Of a stretch of DNA of 10,479 bases, positions 1-6,457 are shown piece after piece. The notes beneath the pieces were generated by a model, which ran no database searches, was not told where the DNA came from, and was given only the letters and a program-made list of their open reading frames with translations. Position 1 is the stretch's first letter, and each line of letters starts with the position of its first letter. Both the position numbers and the translations under genes were made by a program. The DNA is from an uncultured Bacillota bacterium (GTDB lineage: Bacteria; Bacillota_I; Bacilli_A; RFN20; CAG-449). The stretch lies in NCBI GenBank assembly GCA_905204225.1, contig CAJKZK010000063.1, positions 1 to 10,479 on the forward strand. The letters are read 5' to 3'.

Positions 1-524
1 GTTCTGATAAAAATTTATTAAAAGAAAAATATAATGAATTTATAAATAAATATAAAGATTTACCAATAAAATTTATTTTTGGAGCAGAATTATATTTTTC
101 TAATGAATTAATGCATGAATTTAATAAGCATGAAGTAATTACTTTAGGTGATACTAATTATGTTTTGATAGAATTTCCACTTTATCAAGAATATTATGAT
201 ATCTCTTCTATATTAGCAGAAATTATATATTTAGGTTATAAACCAATTTTGGCTCATCCAGAAAGATATGAATATATGGATGTAAAAAAATTAAAAAAAA
301 TTAAAGAAACTGGCGCGTTAATTCAAATAAATACTTCTTCAATTTTAGGTGATTTTGGTAAATCAATACAAAAAAATGTTTTTAAATTTATTAAAGCTAA
401 TTTAGTAGATTTTATTGCCAGTGATTGCCATTCATTGGGTATTAGAAAACCTAATTTAAAAGAAGCATTAGAATTTGTAAAAAAGAAATTTAATAAGGAA
501 ATAGAAAATAAAATTAATTTATGA
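1..524 (+). CDS. PHP-domain protein-tyrosine phosphatase, CpsB/YwqE family (5' end outside window)
   Basis: This is the C-terminal part of a metal-dependent protein-tyrosine phosphatase of the CpsB/CapC/YwqE family. In Firmicutes these enzymes dephosphorylate bacterial tyrosine kinases that control capsule or exopolysaccharide synthesis. The frame is open from base 3 with no start, so the gene begins upstream. The ATG at 111 is internal, because conserved sequence (GAELYF, codons 81-98) precedes it. Visible PHP metal-ligand motifs are the Glu of GAE, the Glu of VLIEFP, the His of LAHPERY and the Asp and His of ASDCH. The first two Glu, and the second Glu and the His, are each 28 residues apart. 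The N-terminal HxH motif is missing, and about 50 residues are probably outside the window. The TGA stop overlaps the next start as ATGA. The family is clear; the role in capsule control is inferred, since no kinase or polysaccharide gene is visible. Confidence 0.87.
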   Translation, partial: SDKNLLKEKYNEFINKYKDLPIKFIFGAELYFSNELMHEFNKHEVITLGDTNYVLIEFPLYQEYYDISSILAEIIYLGYKPILAHPERYEYMDVKKLKKIKETGALIQINTSSILGDFGKSIQKNVFKFIKANLVDFIASDCHSLGIRKPNLKEALEFVKKKFNKEIENKINL

Positions 525-1405
525 ATAATGATGAAATAAAAAATAAAATTATTGAATTAGAAAAAAGTGATGATATAAAAGACTTATTTTTAGCTATGAA
601 ATTAATTTCTAGTACTTTTGATGAAGAATTATTAAGTGATTTTGTTAAAAAATATAAAGATAAAATTTATAAAAAAGATCCTATTTTGTTTATAGGTCAT
701 CATGTCAATTTTTATGTTTTACAAGAAAAATATATTGAAGCTTTACAAGTTTTAAAATGTTATCAAAATGAACCATTTATAAATTTAACAACAGATGATT
801 TTATGAATGATTTAGAAAAAGAAATAAAAAAATTAATGACACCTACTAAACAACATAAATATTCGTTATTAGAAGCTGAACAAGATATTTATTCTCAAAA
901 TGAAGATAAATTGTCAAAATCTATATCCTTTTTATCTCAATATAATGTTAGGAACTGTTTGCCTTTTTTTAAAGATGCATTAATTTCTTCTATTTCTTAT
1001 TATTCTAAAATTTTATTACAATTTATTTTAATTGAGCAATCGGTTAATGATATTTTTAAAGTTACTGATGGTGATAAGATGTTTGAATTTAATCCTTCTC
1101 AAACATTATTACCTTTTGATAGAGAAAATTATAAAAAGGTAAGTAATTATATTAAAAATCAAAATGAAAATCCTAGTGTAATAAATACTGCTGTAGAATT
1201 ATTAAATACATTAGAAGTTAAAATGTTTCCTTCTTCTATTATAAATGAGTGTGATGAATATGGAAATATTGCTGAAATTTTGATTTTTGTTGCTAAAAAA
1301 TATTTATTAGAAAATCCAAGTTTCTCTCAATTAGTTTATAATACTCAAATGACAGAAATTGAATTAAATAAAATTATTAACATTATTAATGCTAAAATAT
1401 CTTAA
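521..1405 (+). CDS. Helical protein of unknown function, 294 aa, possibly TPR-like
   Basis: I do not recognise this protein with confidence. It has no signal peptide or membrane segment and looks almost entirely alpha-helical and soluble. Residues 55-110 (DPILFIGHHVNF, then EKYIEALQVLK and NEPFI) have the rhythm of paired TPR-like helices. From memory this recalls the DUF3196 proteins of Mollicutes and Erysipelotrichia, which have no known function, but I could not test that. The C-terminal 60 residues form another helical segment. The start ATG shares its bases with the TGA stop of the upstream phosphatase gene (ATGA). The only purine-rich stretch, AAGGAA at 495-500, is too far upstream to serve, so translation is probably coupled. 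Base composition and codon use match the neighbours. The coding call is firm because of length, coupling and codon pattern; the function is open. Confidence 0.8.
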   Translation: MNNDEIKNKIIELEKSDDIKDLFLAMKLISSTFDEELLSDFVKKYKDKIYKKDPILFIGHHVNFYVLQEKYIEALQVLKCYQNEPFINLTTDDFMNDLEKEIKKLMTPTKQHKYSLLEAEQDIYSQNEDKLSKSISFLSQYNVRNCLPFFKDALISSISYYSKILLQFILIEQSVNDIFKVTDGDKMFEFNPSQTLLPFDRENYKKVSNYIKNQNENPSVINTAVELLNTLEVKMFPSSIINECDEYGNIAEILIFVAKKYLLENPSFSQLVYNTQMTEIELNKIINIINAKIS

Positions 1406-1441
1406 ATTAATTATTAAATTGCTACTTAAATAAAAATAGTC

Positions 1442-1470
1442 TTGCTCTATTTATATTTATAATATAAAAT
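1442..1470 (+). promoter_or_regulatory. Candidate sigma-A promoter for tig
   Basis: The 99-base gap before tig holds TTGCTC at 1442-1447 and TAAAAT at 1465-1470, separated by 17 bases. A start near 1477 would leave a leader of about 28 bases containing the Shine-Dalgarno AAGGAG at 1489-1494, ten bases before the tig ATG. The -35 box matches only TTG of the consensus. A perfect TATAAT also occurs at 1458-1463 but has no -35 at the right distance. AT-rich DNA produces such matches by chance, so this is only a likely position. Confidence 0.35.
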
Positions 1471-1504
1471 ATTATATGCAAAAAACTTAAGGAGATTTTT
1501 TATT

Positions 1505-2779
1505 ATGGAAAGAAAAGTTGAAAAAAATGGTTCACAAGTTGTTATTAGTTTTATAACAAATGGTGATGAATGGAAAAAAGCACAAGAAAAAGAATTTAAT
1601 AAATTAAGTGCTAAATTAAAAATTGATGGATTTAGACAAGGACATGTTCCTGCAAGTATAGCAAAAGCAAGAATTAATCCAGCTGAAGTTTTACAAGATG
1701 CAATGTTTACTCTTGTAAACAAAGAATATTCTAATGTTTTAAATGAAGAAAAATTAAATGTAATTGCAGAGCCAAAATTAAATGTTACTAAATTAAGTGA
1801 AACTGAACTTGAATGTACAGTAACTGTTGCATTACCTCCAGTAGTAACTTTAGGTGAATATAAAGGAATTAAAGTTGAAAAAGTAGTTAAAGAAGTAACT
1901 GAAGATGATGTTAATGATGCTTTAAATAAAGAATTAAATAATCATGCAACTTTAAATTTAAAAGATGGCGCTGCTGAAAATGGTGATACAGTAACTATTG
2001 ATTTTAAAGGTTATATTGACGATATTCCATTTGATGGTGGAGAAGCAAAAGGATATGATTTAAAATTAGGTTCTAATTCATTTGTTCCTGGCTTTGAAGA
2101 TCAATTAGTTGGTATTAAATCAGAAGAAGAAAGAACAATCAATATTAAATTCCCAGAAAATTATGTTGAAAATTTAGCTGGTAAAGATGCTAAATTTGTT
2201 GTTAAATGTCATGAAGTTAAACAAACTGTTCTTCCTGAATTAAATGATGAATTTGTTAATGAACTTGATTTAGAAAGTATTAAAACAGTTGATGAATATA
2301 AAGAAAAAGTTAAAAAAGATTTAATTGAAAAAGCAAATAAAGAAGCTGATAGTGCTAGATTAAACGCTATAGTAGATACAATTGTTGATAATGCTACAGT
2401 TGATATTGCTGATACTTTATTAGTTGATGAAGCAAATGCTATGATTGATAATATTAAAAAACAAGTTGAATCAAATGGCTTAAAATTTGAAGATTACTTA
2501 AATATTAATAATATTGATAAAGATCAATTATTTGCTGATAAGAAAAAAGAAGCTGAACATAATATTAAAGGTATGTTAGTTATCGATGAAATTTGCCGTA
2601 AAGAAAACATTATTGTCGATTCAAAAGCTTTAAATGATAAATATGCTGAATTAGCAAAATTATATAATATGAAAGTTGAAGATATTAAAAAAGCTCTTGA
2701 ACCTAACAAAAATGAAGTTTTAAGAAATTTAAGAAATGAATTATTTACAAAATTCATTTTAGAAAACAACAAAGACTAG
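1505..2779 (+). CDS. tig: Trigger factor, ribosome-associated chaperone and prolyl isomerase
   Basis: Trigger factor binds next to the ribosomal exit tunnel, shields nascent chains and catalyses proline isomerisation. At 424 aa it has normal family length and all three parts. The N-terminal ribosome-binding domain covers residues 1-115 and carries the signature GFRQGHVP at 42-49. The FKBP-type isomerase domain covers about 155-240, with GDTVTIDFKGY, FDGGEA, a GSNSFVPGFE loop and a FPENY strand. A helical, lysine- and glutamate-rich C-terminal domain with the substrate-holding arms covers about 245-424. The signature has Gln where many homologues have Lys, a mild change. The start has a good Shine-Dalgarno (AAGGAG, 1489-1494). 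Next comes lon, 44 bases on and behind a small hairpin, so the two may be co-transcribed. The identification is secure. Confidence 0.98.
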   Translation: MERKVEKNGSQVVISFITNGDEWKKAQEKEFNKLSAKLKIDGFRQGHVPASIAKARINPAEVLQDAMFTLVNKEYSNVLNEEKLNVIAEPKLNVTKLSETELECTVTVALPPVVTLGEYKGIKVEKVVKEVTEDDVNDALNKELNNHATLNLKDGAAENGDTVTIDFKGYIDDIPFDGGEAKGYDLKLGSNSFVPGFEDQLVGIKSEEERTINIKFPENYVENLAGKDAKFVVKCHEVKQTVLPELNDEFVNELDLESIKTVDEYKEKVKKDLIEKANKEADSARLNAIVDTIVDNATVDIADTLLVDEANAMIDNIKKQVESNGLKFEDYLNINNIDKDQLFADKKKEAEHNIKGMLVIDEICRKENIIVDSKALNDKYAELAKLYNMKVEDIKKALEPNKNEVLRNLRNELFTKFILENNKD

Positions 2780-2798
2780 GAAACTGATATAGTTTCCT
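2778..2798 (+). terminator. Short hairpin between tig and lon, weak terminator or attenuator
   Basis: AGGAAACT (2778-2785) pairs perfectly with AGTTTCCT (2791-2798) around the five-base loop GATAT. The 5' arm begins inside the tig TAG stop codon. What follows is TCTCTTATT rather than a pure T run, so it should terminate weakly or only lower expression of lon relative to tig, or protect the 3' end of the tig message. No separate promoter for lon is evident in the gap. Confidence 0.5.
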
Positions 2799-2823
2799 TC
2801 TCTTATTCTAAGGAGGAATTATA

Positions 2824-5154
2824 ATGGTTGATGAGTTAAAAGTGTTACCATTGCTAATTACAAGAGGATCTGTTTTATTTCCAAAAACATCAATTAATAT
2901 TGATGTAGGTAGAATTTTTTCTATTTCTACTATAAATAGATCTTTAGATGAATTTGATTCAAAAATTATTGTTACAACTCAAAAAGATGTATCTATTAAT
3001 GAACCAAGCGATGATGATATTGAATTAGTTGGTAATTTATGTGTTATTGGTGCATCTAAAGAATTAAATGGTTTGTATCGTATTAGAGTAACTTCTATTT
3101 CTAGAATAAAAATTACTAATATTATTCATACAAAATATCATGATAAAGATAGTTACGAATGTGAATATGAAGAATATCCATTAGAAAATGAAGATAGTTC
3201 TCCAAAAAGCCTTTCTGGAATGAAAGAAATTGTAAAATTTATTGCCGATATGAATAATATGGTAAATGTTTCTCGTCCAATTTTATATAAATTACAAGGT
3301 GGAGTGACTGAAGAAGAATTTACTAATATTTTAGGTAATTATTTAGATTTTCCATTTAATGTTAAACAATCTTTACTTGAAGAATCTTTAGTTAGTAAAA
3401 GAATAGAAATTTTAAAAGAATGTTTAATTAATACTAAAATGGACGAACAAATTGAAAATGATTTAAATAAAATTGTTCGTGATAAAGCTGATCAAAGTCA
3501 AAAAGAATATATTTTAAGAGAAAAACTTAAAGCTATTCAAGATGAATTAAATTCAATGGATGATGATCCTGATTCAGATAGCATTGATAATTATTTAAAA
3601 AGACTTGATAATGAACCTTTCCCTGATCAAGTTAAAAAGAAAATTAAAAATGAAATAGATCATTATAAACAATTACCATCTGCTTCAGTAGAATCATCAA
3701 TGGTTAAAGGTTATATTGATGTAATGATGGAAGTACCTTGGTATCAAAAATCTACCGATGATAATGATATTAATCATGCTGAACAAATTCTTAATGAAGA
3801 TCATTATGGTTTAGAAAAAGTTAAAGAAAGAATTTTAGAATATCTAGCTGTTAAAAATGTTACTGATTCTTTAAAAGCTCCTATATTATGTTTATTTGGG
3901 CCACCAGGAACAGGTAAAACTTCATTAGCTAAATCTGTAGCACGTGCATTAAATAGAAAATTTGTTAAAGCAAGCTTAGGTGGTACATCTGATGAAGCTG
4001 AAATTAGAGGACATAGAAGAACCTATGTCGCATCAATGCCAGGTAAAATTATAAAAGGAATGAAAAATGCAGGAGTAATTAATCCAGTATTTTTACTTGA
4101 TGAAATTGATAAACTTACTTCTAATATTCATGGTGATCCTGCTTCTGCTTTACTTGAAGTTCTTGATCCTGAACAAAATAAATTTTTCCAAGATAATTAT
4201 ATTGAAGAACCTTATGATTTAAGCAATGTATTATTTATTGCAACTGCAAATTATTTGGAAAATATTCCACCTGCCTTAAAAGATCGTTTAGAATTAATTG
4301 AATTAAATACATATACAAATGAAGAAAAATTCCATATTGCTAAAGAACATTTAATTCCTAAACAATGTAAAGAAAATGGTATTAATGAAAAAGAATTCAA
4401 TATTACAGATGAAGCATTATATTATGTAATGGATTGTTATACAAAAGAAGCTGGGGTTCGTGAACTTGAAAGAAAAATAGGTACTTTAATAAGAAAAACT
4501 TTAGTTAATAAATTAAAATCTAAATCTAATAAAAAGATTAAAATTGACATTAAAAAAGTAAAAGAATATTTAGGTACAGAAATATTTGAAATTTCTTCTA
4601 AAGAAAAAGAAGATCAAGTTGGTGTTGTTACCGGACTTGCATATACATCTGTTGGTGGAGAAATTTTACCAATCGAAGTTACTTATTTTGAAGGTAAAGG
4701 TGGATTAGTTTTAACTGGAAATTTGGGTAATGTAATGAAAGAATCTGCTACTATTGCTTTAAGTTATGTTAAAGCTAATGCTTCTTCATTATGTATTGAA
4801 GAAGGTTTCTTTGATAAACATGATATTCATGTTCATGTTCCAGAAGGAGCTGTTCCAAAAGATGGTCCTTCAGCAGGTATTGCTTTAACAGTGGCTATTG
4901 TTTCTTGTTTAACTAATAGAAAAGTTCATTCTAATGTTGCAATGACTGGTGAAGTTACTTTAAGAGGTAATGCTTTAGCTATTGGTGGATTAAAAGAGAA
5001 GACTCTTGCTGCTTATAAAGCTGGTATTACAAAAGTGCTTATTCCAAGAGAAAATAGTAGAAATATTCAAGATTTACCAGAAGTAGTAAGAAAAAATATT
5101 AATTTTGTTTTACTAGATAATGTTGAACAAGCTCTTGAACATGCATTGGTATAA
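2824..5154 (+). CDS. lon: ATP-dependent serine protease Lon (LonA type)
   Basis: Lon unfolds and degrades misfolded and regulatory proteins in the cytoplasm as a hexameric ring. At 776 aa it matches the usual LonA length. The N-terminal substrate-binding domain starts with LPLLITRGSVLFP and runs to about residue 200, followed by the coiled linker with QKEYILREKLKAIQDEL. The AAA+ module has Walker A GPPGTGKTS at 359-367, Walker B FLLDEID at 423-429 and a sensor/arginine-finger region with ALKDRLELI. The protease domain begins near 597. The catalytic serine is Ser683 in KDGPSAGIA and the dyad lysine is Lys726 in GGLKEK; their 43-residue spacing equals that of E. coli Ser679/Lys722. No membrane segment is present, so this is not LonB. 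A strong Shine-Dalgarno, AAGGAGG (2810-2816), sits seven bases before ATG. ysxC begins three bases after the stop, as in a Bacillus-type lonA-ysxC operon. Confidence 0.99.
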   Translation: MVDELKVLPLLITRGSVLFPKTSINIDVGRIFSISTINRSLDEFDSKIIVTTQKDVSINEPSDDDIELVGNLCVIGASKELNGLYRIRVTSISRIKITNIIHTKYHDKDSYECEYEEYPLENEDSSPKSLSGMKEIVKFIADMNNMVNVSRPILYKLQGGVTEEEFTNILGNYLDFPFNVKQSLLEESLVSKRIEILKECLINTKMDEQIENDLNKIVRDKADQSQKEYILREKLKAIQDELNSMDDDPDSDSIDNYLKRLDNEPFPDQVKKKIKNEIDHYKQLPSASVESSMVKGYIDVMMEVPWYQKSTDDNDINHAEQILNEDHYGLEKVKERILEYLAVKNVTDSLKAPILCLFGPPGTGKTSLAKSVARALNRKFVKASLGGTSDEAEIRGHRRTYVASMPGKIIKGMKNAGVINPVFLLDEIDKLTSNIHGDPASALLEVLDPEQNKFFQDNYIEEPYDLSNVLFIATANYLENIPPALKDRLELIELNTYTNEEKFHIAKEHLIPKQCKENGINEKEFNITDEALYYVMDCYTKEAGVRELERKIGTLIRKTLVNKLKSKSNKKIKIDIKKVKEYLGTEIFEISSKEKEDQVGVVTGLAYTSVGGEILPIEVTYFEGKGGLVLTGNLGNVMKESATIALSYVKANASSLCIEEGFFDKHDIHVHVPEGAVPKDGPSAGIALTVAIVSCLTNRKVHSNVAMTGEVTLRGNALAIGGLKEKTLAAYKAGITKVLIPRENSRNIQDLPEVVRKNINFVLLDNVEQALEHALV

Positions 5155-5157
5155 AAA

Positions 5158-5730
5158 ATGATTAATTTTCGTAATACAAAATTTATTAAATCAGCTTTTA
5201 GTAAAAATGATCATTTACTTGATTATCCTCATATTTTATTTATTGGTAAATCTAATGTTGGTAAATCAAGTTTAATTAATGCTTTGGTTGATCAAAAAAA
5301 TCTTGCTTATGTTTCTAAAACTCCAGGTCAAACTAAATTAGTAAATTATTATTTAGTTGATAATAAATTTTATTTAGTTGATGTTCCTGGTTTTGGGTAT
5401 CGTAAACTAGCTTATGAAAAAGATTTATTTGAAGAAATGATGGATGATTATTTGAAAAATAATGGTTCATTAAAAGCTGTATTTTATTTATTAGATTCTC
5501 GAAGAGAAATAACAGATGATGAAATAAATGTAATAAAATATTTTCAAGATATGAATTATCCAGTTGAATTGATTTTTACTAAAGAAGATAAATTAAAACA
5601 AGCTGAAAAAGCAAAAATATTAAAAAATATTAAATTATATAATTTTGAAAATGATTATTTATTTGCTTCAGTTAATAAACAAAATCTGTTAAATAAAATC
5701 CAAGAAAAAATAATTTCTTATCTAGAATAA
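5158..5730 (+). CDS. ysxC: Ribosome-assembly GTPase YsxC/EngB (YihA)
   Basis: This is a small Era/Obg-like GTPase needed for late assembly of the 50S ribosomal subunit. At 190 aa it has family length. All G motifs are visible: G1 GKSNVGKSS at 30-38, G2 threonine in TPGQT at 55-59, G3 DVPGFGY at 75-81, G4 TKEDK at 141-145 and G5 ASVNK at 170-174. The G4 motif has Glu at the variable position, which leaves the guanine-reading Asp intact. The start is three bases after the lon TAA. No Shine-Dalgarno can be found before it (the upstream bases are part of the lon C-terminus), so it is probably translated by ribosomes finishing lon. In Bacillus subtilis this gene also follows lonA directly. The identification is secure. 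Confidence 0.98.
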   Translation: MINFRNTKFIKSAFSKNDHLLDYPHILFIGKSNVGKSSLINALVDQKNLAYVSKTPGQTKLVNYYLVDNKFYLVDVPGFGYRKLAYEKDLFEEMMDDYLKNNGSLKAVFYLLDSRREITDDEINVIKYFQDMNYPVELIFTKEDKLKQAEKAKILKNIKLYNFENDYLFASVNKQNLLNKIQEKIISYLE

Positions 5731-5753
5731 TTAATAACCTCTAATCATAAAAT
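5725..5753 (+). promoter_or_regulatory. Possible sigma-E-type sporulation promoter before spoVID
   Basis: GAATAAT (5725-5731) and CATAAAAT (5746-5753) are separated by 14 bases. They fit the Bacillus sigma-E consensus KMATATT - 14/15 - CATACAMT at all but two positions, and sigma-E drives spoVID in Bacillus subtilis. Transcription would start near 5759, at the Shine-Dalgarno itself, so the leader would be very short. The boxes are almost pure A/T and such matches are frequent in this DNA, so this is a suggestion only. Confidence 0.28.
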
Positions 5754-5768
5754 TGATTGGAGGTTTTT
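5736..5768 (+). terminator. Terminator-like hairpin overlapping the spoVID ribosome binding site
   Basis: AACCTCTAATCA (5736-5747) pairs with TGATTGGAGGTT (5754-5765) through 12 base pairs, one of them a T-G wobble, around the loop TAAAAT. Three further T follow the stem, giving five T in a row (5764-5768). It lies six bases after the ysxC stop, where a terminator of the tig-lon-ysxC run would be expected. The 3' arm contains GGAGG (5759-5763), the Shine-Dalgarno of the next gene, so any read-through RNA would have that site hidden. Confidence 0.7.
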
Positions 5769-5770
5769 AT

Positions 5771-6457
5771 ATGGAAAATTTTGAATTAAATTATGATTTT
5801 AATTTATCAAATAATAATATAGTATCCAATGTAGCGTTGTATGATGAAAAAGAAATTATTGATAACGCTGATGAAATAAAGATTTTTGGTAAATTATATA
5901 TTGATTTAATGTTTGATAATGAAAATGTTATACATGAAAAAAGAGATTTTAATATTACATTAAATAAATGTAAATATAATAAAAAAGATATTAAAGTAAG
6001 AATTAATGATTATGATTATTCTCAAGAAGAAAATATTTTAAAATTAAAAATAAATTATGAAGTTGATGGTGAAGATGTTCCAGTTTCGAATTTTTGTTTT
6101 TTAAACAATTCATCTTTAGAAAATGAATTAAGAGATTTTTTATCAAGAAATGAAAATACTAATATAAATTTAAATGATGAAAATATTGTTATTCTTGATC
6201 CAGTTATAAAAGAAGAAAAGAAAAAAGTAGAAGTTAAATCAAATGAAGTTAATGAAATAAGAAATAATAATGAAAAAGATGTTCTATTTAAAGAAAAATA
6301 TCAATCAAGTTATATATTTTATCGTATAAAAAAAGGTGAAGATTTATTTTCAATATCAAAAAAATTTAATATTAAAGAAGATATAATAAAAAAATTAAAT
6401 GATGATAAAGAATTTATAGAAAACAATTTAATTCAAATTCCTTTAAAAAATGTTTAA
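5771..6457 (+). CDS. spoVID: Compact SpoVID-like spore coat morphogenetic protein with LysM domain
   Basis: SpoVID drives encasement of the forespore by the coat, binding SpoIVA and SafA on the mother-cell side. This 228-aa protein has its two conserved ends. Residues 30-105 form a beta-rich N-terminal domain; IKIFGKLYIDLMF and INDYDYSQEENILKLKINYEV align by eye with the Bacillus subtilis SpoVID N-terminus as I remember it. A short charged linker (about 145-175, rich in Lys, Glu and Asn) replaces the several-hundred-residue acidic middle of Bacillus SpoVID. A LysM domain follows at about 180-225 (FYRIKKGEDLFSISKKFNI to IQIPL). There is no signal peptide, as expected for a mother-cell cytoplasmic protein. 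The start is ATG 5771, seven bases after GGAGG (5759-5763). A TTG at 5753 is in frame but would lie upstream of that site. The gene overlaps the following ysxE-like gene by eight bases. Position between ysxC and ysxE/valS supports the name. A generic LysM protein is the alternative. Confidence 0.8.
   Translation: MENFELNYDFNLSNNNIVSNVALYDEKEIIDNADEIKIFGKLYIDLMFDNENVIHEKRDFNITLNKCKYNKKDIKVRINDYDYSQEENILKLKINYEVDGEDVPVSNFCFLNNSSLENELRDFLSRNENTNINLNDENIVILDPVIKEEKKKVEVKSNEVNEIRNNNEKDVLFKEKYQSSYIFYRIKKGEDLFSISKKFNIKEDIIKKLNDDKEFIENNLIQIPLKNV

Noticed and set aside
111..113. ATG at 111 as the start of the phosphatase
   Set aside because: The conserved GAELYF motif with a metal-binding Glu is in frame upstream, so this Met is internal.
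1434..1452. Hairpin AAATAG/CTATTT as a terminator of the 294-aa gene
   Set aside because: It has only six bp, five of them A-T, and no T tract after it. It also overlaps the candidate tig promoter.
1447..1722. Minus-strand reading frame of 91 codons across the tig promoter and 5' end
   Set aside because: It lies mostly antisense to the well-identified tig gene and has no recognisable motif. Its composition is what the complement of AT-rich coding sequence produces.
2524..2772. Minus-strand reading frame of 82 codons inside tig
   Set aside because: It is entirely antisense to the trigger factor C-terminal domain, with the Phe/Ser/Leu-rich content typical of a shadow frame.
5753..5770. TTG at 5753 as the spoVID start
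   Set aside because: It lies before the Shine-Dalgarno GGAGG (5759-5763), would translate the hairpin arm, and has no ribosome site of its own. ATG 5771 has ideal spacing.
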